A stretch of DNA of 14,004 bases from Helicobacter sp. Lineage in GTDB: Bacteria > Campylobacterota > Campylobacteria > Campylobacterales > Helicobacteraceae. Below, in pieces: positions 6,611 through 13,918 of this stretch (positions within the stretch are counted from its first letter, which is position 1; each line of letters starts with the position of its first letter). The notes under the pieces are model-generated. The model searched no databases, was not told the origin of the DNA, and saw only the letters and a list, made by a program, of their open reading frames with translations. Location: contig NZ_JAFLSB010000036.1 in the NCBI RefSeq assembly GCF_022511165.1, positions 1 through 14,004 on the forward strand. The letters are read 5' to 3'. The position numbers were made by a program, and so were the translations under genes.

Positions 6611-7918
6611 ATGAAAATTCTTGATGTGCGCTCACATACATTTCAAGCTGATTTTGAACTCGTTTTAGCGCGTGGAAAAATGGATATGAAAGAAGTATCC
6701 CTCATTGTGCAAGGATTGCTTGATGAGATTGCCCAAAATGGTTTAGAGGCTATTAAAGCCCACATTGCGCGTTTTGATGCTTGGCAAGCACATAATTTTA
6801 AGGATATTTGCATCACTCCACAAGAATGCCTTAAGGCTTATAATAATCTCTCTTCCGAGCTTAGGTCTGCTCTTCATCTTGCCTATGATAGAATCTATGC
6901 TTTTCATCAAAAGCAAAAAGCCAAAAGTTGGATTGATTGTGATGAAAATGGTAGCATACTTGGCTCAAAGCTTACACCAATGGAGCGCGCTGGGCTATAC
7001 ATACCCGGAGGCAAGGCGGCTTATCCAAGCTCACTTTTAATGAATGCGATTCCTGCGATTGTAGCTGGAGTGAAAGAAATTGTTGTATGCTCTCCCACGC
7101 CACATAATGAGCCAAACCCCCTCCTTCTTGCTGCTCTACATTTATGTGGCATTACTGAAATATATAAAGTTGGTGGTGCGAGTGCCATAGGGCTTATGGC
7201 GTATGGTTGTGAAGATATTAAAAAAGTTGATGTTATCACTGGTCCGGGCAATATTTTTGTAGCTTGCGCAAAGAAACTTGTTTTTGGTGATGTTAATATC
7301 GATATGATTGCTGGTCCAAGTGAGATAGGTATTATTGCAGATTCTAAAGCAAATCCTCGCTATGTTGCTTATGATTTGCTCTCTCAAGCCGAACACGATG
7401 AAATGGCGAGTTCTATTCTTATCAGTGATAGTGCTTCGCTTATAGAATCTGTGCAAAAACATATCAGCGAGATTCTCCCCACAATGCCCCGAGTAAAAAT
7501 TGCACAAGCGAGCATAGAAAATCGTGCAGTGATGATACACACACGCAACCTCAAAGAAAGTATAGATATAGCCAATGCCCTTGCCCCTGAACATTTAGAG
7601 ATTCTCACAAGCGAGCCATTTGAAGCTCTCCCACACATTAAACACGCAGGAGCGATTTTTTTAGGTGAGCATTCAAGTGAGCCTATTGGTGATTATCTCG
7701 CAGGTCCTAATCACACGCTTCCCACAGGTGGCAGTGCGCGCTTTTTTTCGCCTTTGGGAGTAGAGCATTTTATGAAAAGAAGTTCAATTATTGCCTTTTC
7801 ATCAGCTGCGCTTAAAGAAGTAGGGGAATCTTGTGCGCTTTTAGCTGAATGTGAATCCCTTAATGCTCACGCTCAAGCGGTTTTAACGCGATTAGAAGAT
7901 GTGAAAAAGAAAGGATAA
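6611..7918 (+). CDS. hisD: Histidinol dehydrogenase
   Basis: A 435-residue zinc enzyme that oxidises L-histidinol to L-histidine in two NAD+-dependent steps, the end of histidine synthesis. Zinc ligands are all present: Gln259 and His262 in LLSQAEHDE, Asp361 in EPIGDYLAGP, and His420 in LNAHAQ. The catalytic pair is Glu327-His328 in PEHLE. The nucleotide region has ITGPGNIFVA and MIAGPSEIG. Length is normal for the family. The frame opens at ATG 6596, but the ATG at 6611 is chosen because AGGGGAGAAG stands directly before it. No other his gene is nearby, so the pathway genes must be scattered. The gene ends two bases before the DUF2018 gene, whose AAGGA site lies within the end of hisD, which implies one transcript. 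H. pylori lacks histidine synthesis, which helps exclude that species. Confidence 0.97.
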   Translation: MKILDVRSHTFQADFELVLARGKMDMKEVSLIVQGLLDEIAQNGLEAIKAHIARFDAWQAHNFKDICITPQECLKAYNNLSSELRSALHLAYDRIYAFHQKQKAKSWIDCDENGSILGSKLTPMERAGLYIPGGKAAYPSSLLMNAIPAIVAGVKEIVVCSPTPHNEPNPLLLAALHLCGITEIYKVGGASAIGLMAYGCEDIKKVDVITGPGNIFVACAKKLVFGDVNIDMIAGPSEIGIIADSKANPRYVAYDLLSQAEHDEMASSILISDSASLIESVQKHISEILPTMPRVKIAQASIENRAVMIHTRNLKESIDIANALAPEHLEILTSEPFEALPHIKHAGAIFLGEHSSEPIGDYLAGPNHTLPTGGSARFFSPLGVEHFMKRSSIIAFSSAALKEVGESCALLAECESLNAHAQAVLTRLEDVKKKG

Positions 7919-7920
7919 GA

Positions 7921-8184
7921 ATGGACGCATTTTTTGAAGGCACACCCTTAGAAAAATGGAAAGAAGTGATTTTGAATGCTTCACCGACTTTAGTAGGCTT
8001 AGAACTTGAATCCTTGCTTGAGCGCATAGCAGTATATGAGGCGCTTTTAGAGGCACAAGGTATAGATTTAGAATCTGCTTTTAAGCAGTATTACTTTAAT
8101 GAGGAAAATAAAGAGCATCTTCATTTGGCAAAAAACAATCTTGCCATAGATTCTATGGCAAAAATATTGAGTAATTATGAATAG
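7921..8184 (+). CDS. DUF2018 family small helical protein (HP0242-like)
   Basis: An 87-residue soluble, mostly helical protein without signal peptide or membrane segment. The pattern DAFFEGTPLEKW at the start and LLERIAVYEALLEAQG in the middle fits DUF2018, a family limited to Campylobacterota. H. pylori HP0242 is the structurally known member, an intertwined dimer used as a starting point for an engineered knotted protein. No cellular function is established. The ATG has AAGGA 5 bases in front, and the stop codon overlaps the next gene by 8 bases. The position two genes before the polyprenyl synthase is the same as remembered for H. pylori. Confidence 0.85.
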   Translation: MDAFFEGTPLEKWKEVILNASPTLVGLELESLLERIAVYEALLEAQGIDLESAFKQYYFNEENKEHLHLAKNNLAIDSMAKILSNYE

Positions 8185-8710
8185 AATCTCATCTCTGTAT
8201 TCTCATCACTCGCGGCATTTTTTGCTTTTTACTCCCTTTTTATTTGCTCCTTTTTTGTTGTTAAATGCGTATGCAGCTGCGCCGCTTTGGCTATGGGAGC
8301 AGGAGCTTAGTCTTGAAAAAGAGCAGACTTATCAAGCTACTTTTGCTGTTGGTAAGGTGCAAAAGGATTTGATTTTTCGCTGGACACTCTATAAAAATTA
8401 TGGGCTTGTGCTTCATATCCGCTATGATAAGTTTAATCATCAAGTTGTGCTTTATACAGATTATCAGCGCAATTCTTATAAAATCCCGCTTGGTAAGGAG
8501 GTTGATGGGATTCATAAATTGAATCCGCATTTGGTAATGTTTTTTAAAGAATTTTCAAACGAAGAAGAAAAGGCGTATTTAAAGCTTTATATCGAGGGGC
8601 AGGGTGCAAGTGTATTGAGTGAGAGTATTTCACCAAGTAAGAAAAAGCCGCAAGAAGCAGATTCTACTCAAGAAACAGAGGAAAATGCAAATCAAGGAGG
8701 AGAGGAGTGA
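8177..8710 (+). CDS. Exported protein of unknown function (HP0241-like by position)
   Basis: A 177-residue protein with a signal peptide: a basic, His-rich start, a hydrophobic core (FLLFTPFLFAPFLLLNA) and a likely cleavage site after AYA near residue 34. The mature part has a Trp-rich beginning (PLWLWEQEL), alternating strand-like segments (LVLHIRYDKF, VVLYTDYQ), and a charged, probably disordered C-terminal tail of about 30 residues rich in Lys, Ser, Glu and Gln. I recognise no catalytic motif and no lipobox, and it has no Cys in the mature part. The ATG overlaps the DUF2018 gene by 8 bases with no good ribosome binding site, suggesting coupled translation. The gene order matches H. pylori HP0242-HP0241-HP0240, so it is probably conserved across the genus. 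A periplasmic location is inferred from the signal peptide. Confidence 0.75.
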   Translation: MNRISSLYSHHSRHFLLFTPFLFAPFLLLNAYAAAPLWLWEQELSLEKEQTYQATFAVGKVQKDLIFRWTLYKNYGLVLHIRYDKFNHQVVLYTDYQRNSYKIPLGKEVDGIHKLNPHLVMFFKEFSNEEEKAYLKLYIEGQGASVLSESISPSKKKPQEADSTQETEENANQGGEE

Positions 8711-9618
8711 ATATGCAGATTGCTTGTGAGCGTATTAAGGCGTATATTCGCACTTATGTTCAAGAGTGTAACAATGATGAAATTAATGCGTTATATAGTC
8801 ATTTGAGCTATGGTAAGATGCTTCGAAGTAAGCTTTTACTTGCTATTGCTGATATGAATGACGATGCACTCAAGGTTTGCGCACTTATTGAGATGATTCA
8901 GAGTGCCTCTCTTTTGCACGATGATGTGATTGATAATGCGCAAACAAGGCGGGGTAGCCCTTCTATTAATGCCACTTTTGGTAATAAAAATGCGATTATG
9001 CTTGGCGATGTGCTTTATTCTAAGGCTTTTTATGAACTTAGTGTTTTAGACATAGAGCTTGCTAAGAGTGTTTCTTCTGCAGTGTTGCGTTTGTCTGTGG
9101 GTGAGATTGAAGATGTGCGCCTCTCTAACGCATTTCATACTAACAGAGAGGCTTATATTCGTATGTGCGCAGATAAAACAGCCGCTTTGATTGTGGCTGC
9201 GGCGGAATGTGGGGCGATTTTAAAGGGATTAAATAAACATATTTATAGAATCTATGGGGAGAATTTGGGCATTGCCTTTCAAATTATTGATGATATACTT
9301 GATGTTACCCAAGATAGTGCAACGCTTGGAAAACCCTCAATGAGTGATTTTAAAGAAGGCAAGACGACTTTGCCCTATATGGATTTATATGAATGCTTGA
9401 GTGAAGAAAAAAAATCACTTTTGGCTTCATATTGTGGGGTAAATATCAGCAGTGAGCAAGAGAGCTGGATTAAAATGCAAATGCAAGAGCATAATATTAT
9501 CAGCAAAAGTATCGCCCAAGCTCAATTATATGCTGATAAAGCCCTTGAAGCAATCGCTATTGAGGGCAATGAAAAGCTTAATGATATTATCACGCAAATG
9601 CTTAAGCGCACATTCTAG
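8707..9618 (+). CDS. Long-chain polyprenyl diphosphate synthase (quinone side chain)
   Basis: A trans-polyprenyl synthase of 303 residues that adds isopentenyl diphosphate units to an allylic primer. Both aspartate motifs are intact: DDVID at 72-76 followed by RRGSPS, and DDILD at 195-199 followed by GK; GKMLRSK lies near the N-terminus. The residue five before the first Asp is Ala and no bulky aromatic residue lies just upstream, as in long-chain synthases rather than farnesyl synthase. The product probably becomes the side chain of menaquinone. Homologues have been labelled ispA or octaprenyl synthase, so the exact chain length is uncertain. Two starts compete: GTG at 8707, overlapping the previous stop (GTGA) with AAGGAGG 6 bases upstream, and ATG at 8713 with GAGGAG 5 bases upstream. 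The latter would give 301 residues. Confidence 0.92.
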   Translation: MNMQIACERIKAYIRTYVQECNNDEINALYSHLSYGKMLRSKLLLAIADMNDDALKVCALIEMIQSASLLHDDVIDNAQTRRGSPSINATFGNKNAIMLGDVLYSKAFYELSVLDIELAKSVSSAVLRLSVGEIEDVRLSNAFHTNREAYIRMCADKTAALIVAAAECGAILKGLNKHIYRIYGENLGIAFQIIDDILDVTQDSATLGKPSMSDFKEGKTTLPYMDLYECLSEEKKSLLASYCGVNISSEQESWIKMQMQEHNIISKSIAQAQLYADKALEAIAIEGNEKLNDIITQMLKRTF

Positions 9619-9627
9619 GAGGCTACT

Positions 9628-10953
9628 ATGCAAGAAAAAATCCAAATGCAATATATGGTTGTGAGTTTTTCGCATAAGAAAGTAGATATTGCAATGCGTG
9701 AGAGATTAAGCATAGAAGAGAATCAAATTGTGCCATTTTTGCAAAAGATTAATATGTGTGAGGCTATTAGGGAGAGTATTTTACTCTGCACTTGCAATCG
9801 TGTGGAGCTTTATGTAAGTATGCACGATAAAAAAATTGCGCGGGAGCATATTTATCAATGCTTTGCAAAAGAAAGTGGTGTGCCATTAGAGCAGGTGAGG
9901 GAGATAGCACTTTTACGATTAAATGAATATGCAATTTATCATATTTTTGGTGTGGCTTCAAGTCTTGATAGTTTGGTTGTGGGGGAAACGCAAATCACAG
10001 GGCAGCTAAAGAGTGCGTATAAACTTGCCTTTGACAATGCCTTATGTGCTAAGGATATGACGCGTCTTATGCACTTTGCTTTTAAATGTGCCGCAAGTGT
10101 GCGTCAACAAACAGATATTTCAGCTCATAGCGTATCTGTGGCTTCTACTGCGGTGCATATGGCGGCTCAAAAACTTGCCAAAGAGGGACAAAGCTTAGAA
10201 TCTTTGCCGGTTTTGGTAATTGGAAGCGGTGAGATGGGACGCTTAGTATGCAAGCATTTGCTCAATATCAAAGCTCATATCACACTTATCTCACGCACAC
10301 AAAATAATGCAAAAGCCCTAAGCGCAGAACTTGGGGAAGATAAAATTTGTGTGCAAGCCTACGAAAAATTGCCTCAACTCGTGGGGGATTTTCCCTTGCT
10401 TTTTAGTGCAACAAGTGCGCAAGGCTATATCATTACCAAAGATATGATAAGTCCTAGCACAAAGAAACAATGGTTTTTTGATTTAGCTCTGCCACGCGAT
10501 ATAGAATCTCTCCCTTATGAAAATGTGCAAGTTTTTTGCGTAGATGATTTGCAAGAGGTAGTGCAAGAGCATAAAAAGGCACGTGAGGAGAGCGCAAAAA
10601 GTGCGCATAAGATTGTAGAGGATTTTACCGCTCATTTTTTTAGTTGGTTGCAGACTTTGAGCGTTGAGCCTGTGATTAAGCATATTCGTTTTCTTGCAAA
10701 GCAATCTTCTCTAAAAGAGCTTGATAGGGCGATTAAAAAAGGGTTTCTCCCCCCAGAATATCGCAATAATGTAGAGAAGATTCTCCACGGCGCTTTTAAT
10801 ACTTTTTTGCATCAGCCTACGATTCGTTTGCGACAAGCAAGTGAAAGCCACCACGGCGATCCTGTGATTGAGGCGATGAAAAGTATGTTTGATATTGATG
10901 ATGAGATTGTTATGTTAAATAGCTATAAATGCGAAAAAGACACTACTTTTTAA
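9628..10953 (+). CDS. hemA: Glutamyl-tRNA reductase
   Basis: A 441-residue enzyme that reduces glutamyl-tRNA with NADPH to glutamate-1-semialdehyde, the first committed step of the C5 heme pathway. The catalytic Cys56 is in LLCTCNRVELY, the substrate region has VVGETQITGQLKSAY, the Rossmann fold shows VIGSGEMGRLV, and LALPRDIE follows. The C-terminal part is the helical dimerisation domain with LAKQSSLKELDRAI and a tail containing HHGDP. Start: ATG with AGGAGG 5 bases upstream, 9 bases after the previous stop. It is cytoplasmic and competes with protein synthesis for Glu-tRNA. In other bacteria HemA is often controlled by heme through protein stability; no such control is visible here. Confidence 0.96.
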   Translation: MQEKIQMQYMVVSFSHKKVDIAMRERLSIEENQIVPFLQKINMCEAIRESILLCTCNRVELYVSMHDKKIAREHIYQCFAKESGVPLEQVREIALLRLNEYAIYHIFGVASSLDSLVVGETQITGQLKSAYKLAFDNALCAKDMTRLMHFAFKCAASVRQQTDISAHSVSVASTAVHMAAQKLAKEGQSLESLPVLVIGSGEMGRLVCKHLLNIKAHITLISRTQNNAKALSAELGEDKICVQAYEKLPQLVGDFPLLFSATSAQGYIITKDMISPSTKKQWFFDLALPRDIESLPYENVQVFCVDDLQEVVQEHKKAREESAKSAHKIVEDFTAHFFSWLQTLSVEPVIKHIRFLAKQSSLKELDRAIKKGFLPPEYRNNVEKILHGAFNTFLHQPTIRLRQASESHHGDPVIEAMKSMFDIDDEIVMLNSYKCEKDTTF

Positions 10954-10962
10954 AGGAATCTT

Positions 10963-12726
10963 ATGCGATTTTCACAACTTTTTGTCAATACTCTTAAAGA
11001 AGCCCCCAAAGATGCCCTACTCAAAAGTCATCAATACCTTGTGCGCGGTGGATTTGTGCAACAAATTGGAAGTGGTATTTATAATTTTTTACCGCTTGGA
11101 AAAAAGCTTATTGACAAAGTGCGGGCAATTGTGAAAGAGGAAATGGATAAAAGTGGTGCGCAGGAGATTCTAATGGGTTTTGTTACGCCTGCGGAGCTTT
11201 GGAGAGAATCGGGGCGATATGAAAAATATGGGCGTGAGCTTTTGCGCTTTGTAGATAGAAAGGATAATGAATTTGTGCTTGGACCCACACACGAAGAAGT
11301 TATCACTCATATTGCTAAAAGTGCTATTAAGAGCTACAAACAGCTTCCTGTTCATCTTTATCAGATTCATACAAAATTTCGCGATGAATTGCGCCCGAGG
11401 TTTGGGCTGATGCGTGGGCGAGAGTTTATTATGAAAGATGGATATAGTTTTCATAGTAGCTATGAGGATTTAAATAGAGAATTTGACACAATGGAGGCAA
11501 CTTACAAAAAAATCTTGCAAAGAGTGGGGGTGGATTTTAAGGTTGTGGAGGCAGATTCTGGGGCGATTGGTGGAAGTGGAAGCAAGGAATTTATGGTTTT
11601 AGCTCCTTGTGGTGAAGATACTATTGTGGTGTGTAAAAATTGTGATTATGGCGCAAATATAGAGGCGAGTAAAAGAGCGCAGCGCAATGCTCCACGCGCT
11701 AATGAAGTGTGCTATGATAGTGAGCCACCAAAAGCGGAATTTGCACGTTTTCATACGCCAAATATCAAAACAATAGAGGCTTTGAGTGCATTTTTTAAGG
11801 TTGATAAATTCTATACAATCAAGGCGATTGTTAAAAAGGCACTTAAAGCCGATGGGGGAGGGGAATTGGTATTTTTCTTTGTGCGCGGTGATGATGAGGG
11901 CGAAGAAGTAAAGATGTTTAATGCTATAAATAGAGGCACAAATATGTATATTGAGCTTGTTGATGCGAGTGTAGAGGAGATTGCCAAAGCGGGGCTTGAG
12001 GCGGGATTCATAGGTGCATATGGTTTGCGCCATATCACAAATGCAGAGCATATTTACTTTGATGAAAGCCTACGAGATGCTTCAAATCTCATTTGTGGGG
12101 CAAATGAAAAGGACTATCACTTTGTGGGTGTGGATTTAAGCACTTTTGAGGGCTTAGAGTATGCAGACTTAGCACAAACCAAAGAGGGAGATTTATGCCC
12201 TAAATGCAATAATGAGCTGCACTATACCAAAGGCATAGAAGTAGGGCATATTTTTAAGCTTGGCGATAAATATTCTCGCGCAATGAATGCGCAGTTTTTA
12301 GATGAACGCGGTAAGACGCAGCCTTTTATTATGGGCTGTTATGGACTTGGAATCTCGCGTATTTTACCGGCGATTTTGGAGCAAAAAAGCGATGAATTAG
12401 GCTGTGTATGGAGCAAAGAAGTGAGCGTATTTGACATAGTGATTATTATCTCAAATACTAAAGATAATGCGCAGAGTGAATATGCAAATAGTATATATGA
12501 GAATCTCAAAGCAAAAGGCGTTGATGTGCTTCTTGATGAGCGCGATGAGCGATTTGGCGTAAAGATAAAAGATTTTGAATTGCTCGGTTTTACTTATGCT
12601 CTTATTGTTGGCAAAGGGTTGAGTGAGGGAAAAGTAGAGCTTATAAAGCGTGAGGGCTTACAAAAGCGTGAATTAAGCGCAGATAAAGATACGCTTCTAA
12701 TGCAGATTCTGCAATCTCTTGCGTGA
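10963..12726 (+). CDS. proS: Prolyl-tRNA synthetase (bacterial type with editing insertion)
   Basis: A 587-residue class II synthetase that charges tRNA-Pro. Motif 1 lies around residues 28-70 (GGFVQQIGSGIYNFLPLGKK, then GAQEIL). Motif 2 begins at Arg144 (RPRFGLMRGREFIMKDGYSF). Motif 3 is GCYGLGISR at 458-466. LGPTHEEV is the typical signature between motifs 1 and 2. Between motifs 2 and 3 an insertion of roughly residues 225-405 matches the Ala-tRNA-Pro editing (INS) domain, flanked by CKNC and CPKC pairs. The anticodon-binding domain forms the C-terminus (VDVLLDERDERFGVKIKDFELLG). The start has AAGGA 5 bases upstream and lies 9 bases after hemA, so the two genes are co-transcribed. Confidence 0.97.
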   Translation: MRFSQLFVNTLKEAPKDALLKSHQYLVRGGFVQQIGSGIYNFLPLGKKLIDKVRAIVKEEMDKSGAQEILMGFVTPAELWRESGRYEKYGRELLRFVDRKDNEFVLGPTHEEVITHIAKSAIKSYKQLPVHLYQIHTKFRDELRPRFGLMRGREFIMKDGYSFHSSYEDLNREFDTMEATYKKILQRVGVDFKVVEADSGAIGGSGSKEFMVLAPCGEDTIVVCKNCDYGANIEASKRAQRNAPRANEVCYDSEPPKAEFARFHTPNIKTIEALSAFFKVDKFYTIKAIVKKALKADGGGELVFFFVRGDDEGEEVKMFNAINRGTNMYIELVDASVEEIAKAGLEAGFIGAYGLRHITNAEHIYFDESLRDASNLICGANEKDYHFVGVDLSTFEGLEYADLAQTKEGDLCPKCNNELHYTKGIEVGHIFKLGDKYSRAMNAQFLDERGKTQPFIMGCYGLGISRILPAILEQKSDELGCVWSKEVSVFDIVIIISNTKDNAQSEYANSIYENLKAKGVDVLLDERDERFGVKIKDFELLGFTYALIVGKGLSEGKVELIKREGLQKRELSADKDTLLMQILQSLA

Positions 12727-12742
12727 AGGCAAAGGAGTGAAT

Positions 12743-13705
12743 ATGGCAGGGCAAGATAAGCAAAAAGAGCTAGTGATTGGCTCACGCGGAAGCGTATTGG
12801 CGTTATGGCAGGCAGAATACATTAAATCTCGTCTTAAAGCCGAATGTGGTTTGCAATCTCGCATACAAATCATAAAAACGCGCGGAGATAAGATTCTTGA
12901 TGTGCCACTTGCTAAAATCGGTGGCAAGGGGCTTTTCACAAAAGAGCTAGAAGAAATGCTTTTGAGTAGGGAAATTGACTTAGCCGTGCATAGTCTTAAA
13001 GATGTGCCTGTGGATTTTTTGCCCGAGCTTTCCCTCGCTGCTATCACAGAGCGCGAGAATCCAAGCGATTGTTTTTTGAGCGTGAAGTATCCTAATCTCT
13101 CTGCTTTGCCACAAGGCGCAAAGGTAGGCACAACCTCATTGCGCCGCTCTATGCAAATCAAAAAATTACGCCCTGATGTGGATACATTGAGTTTGCGTGG
13201 GAATGTGCAAACGCGATTAGAAAAGCTTAATGGCGGCGTCTTTGATGCGATTATCCTCGCACAAGCTGGGCTTAATCGCTTGCAAATTAGCACCCAAAAT
13301 GTGCCTTATATTATACCTTTGGAGTTTATGATTCCGGCTATGGGGCAGGGTGCGCTTGGGATAGAAATGCGCACAGATAGCGCGTATTTTTCTGCTATTG
13401 CTACACTTTCTCACGCCCAAACTGCGCTTTGTGTGAGTGCGGAAAGGGCATTTGTGCGCACATTAGAGGGGGGCTGTCAAGTGCCAATAGGCGTATATGC
13501 GCAATACAAAGATACTATGCTTTTGCTTAAAGCCATAGTAGGGCTACCTAATGGGAGCGAAGTGCTTGAAGATTCTATAAATGAGGCAATGAATCTTACA
13601 GATATTGCAGCGAGTGAAAGTCTTGGTATAAAACTTGCCCAAAGCTTCATAAACAAAGGTGCAAGGGAGCTTTTGGCAAGGGCTGAAAAAATGGCATTTA
13701 CATAA
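12743..13705 (+). CDS. hemC: Porphobilinogen deaminase (hydroxymethylbilane synthase)
   Basis: A 320-residue enzyme that joins four porphobilinogen molecules into hydroxymethylbilane. The frame shows VIGSRGSVLALWQAEYIK near the start, the catalytic Asp region EIDLAVHSLKDVPV, the substrate-binding arginines in GTTSLRRSMQIKKLRPDV and LRGNVQTRLEKL, and Cys245 in LEGGCQVPIG, which carries the dipyrromethane cofactor. The frame is open from TTG 12719 inside proS, but the ATG at 12743 is chosen because AAAGGAG is 5 bases in front. It lies 16 bases after proS and is the last gene of the run. Its product is the substrate of HemD, encoded in the same window. Confidence 0.97.
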   Translation: MAGQDKQKELVIGSRGSVLALWQAEYIKSRLKAECGLQSRIQIIKTRGDKILDVPLAKIGGKGLFTKELEEMLLSREIDLAVHSLKDVPVDFLPELSLAAITERENPSDCFLSVKYPNLSALPQGAKVGTTSLRRSMQIKKLRPDVDTLSLRGNVQTRLEKLNGGVFDAIILAQAGLNRLQISTQNVPYIIPLEFMIPAMGQGALGIEMRTDSAYFSAIATLSHAQTALCVSAERAFVRTLEGGCQVPIGVYAQYKDTMLLLKAIVGLPNGSEVLEDSINEAMNLTDIAASESLGIKLAQSFINKGARELLARAEKMAFT

Positions 13706-13717
13706 GCTTTTGTTTTA

Positions 13718-13745
13718 TTTTTGCCTTGTTTTGCAAAAAGTTTTT
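13718..13745 (+). terminator. intrinsic terminator after hemC
   Basis: TTTTTGC at 13718-13724 pairs perfectly with GCAAAAA at 13733-13739 around an 8-base loop, followed after one G by five T at 13741-13745. The stem is AT-rich but typical for a low-GC genome, and it starts 12 bases after the hemC stop codon. It probably ends the long transcript. Confidence 0.6.
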
Positions 13746-13851
13746 ATCCTTTATATTTTTAATCTACTCTCCCTGCCATTTAGGCAACATTCACAAGATT
13801 CCACACAGCAATAAGATGTGATAAAAAAGGCAAAAATAAGATTCTTTTATA

Positions 13852-13865
13852 AGATTCTAGAATCT
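13852..13865. repeat. perfect 14-base palindrome built from AGATTCT
   Basis: AGATTCT at 13852-13858 is directly followed by its reverse complement AGAATCT at 13859-13865. The unit is the same one that is over-represented across the window, so this is a head-to-head pair with no spacer. Confidence 0.8.
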
Positions 13866-13892
13866 GCTTTGTTTAAATCCATAAGTAAAGCT

Positions 13893-13918
13893 TAAGATTT
13901 TAGAATCTAAAAGTCTTA
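13893..13918. repeat. inverted repeat centred on AGAATCT
   Basis: TTTTAGA (13898-13904) and TCTAAAA (13906-13912) pair around one central base. The pairing extends through TAAGA (13893-13897) and TCTTA (13914-13918) if one G at 13913 is bulged out. As RNA the loop would be about 5 bases. Neither strand has a long T-run after it, so a terminator role is doubtful. Confidence 0.5.

Noticed and set aside
7142..7594. 150-codon reverse-strand ORF inside hisD
   Set aside because: It lies opposite a fully motif-supported gene; its composition (many Ile, Tyr, Cys, Asn, Phe) is that of a mirror frame, and it has no recognisable domain.
11599..12051. 150-codon reverse-strand ORF inside proS
   Set aside because: Shadow of the proS editing domain; no ribosome binding site or family features.
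12697..13293. 198-codon reverse-strand ORF across the proS/hemC junction
   Set aside because: It covers conserved hemC motifs in the opposite strand and has an Arg/Ser/Pro-rich mirror-frame composition; no domain is recognisable.
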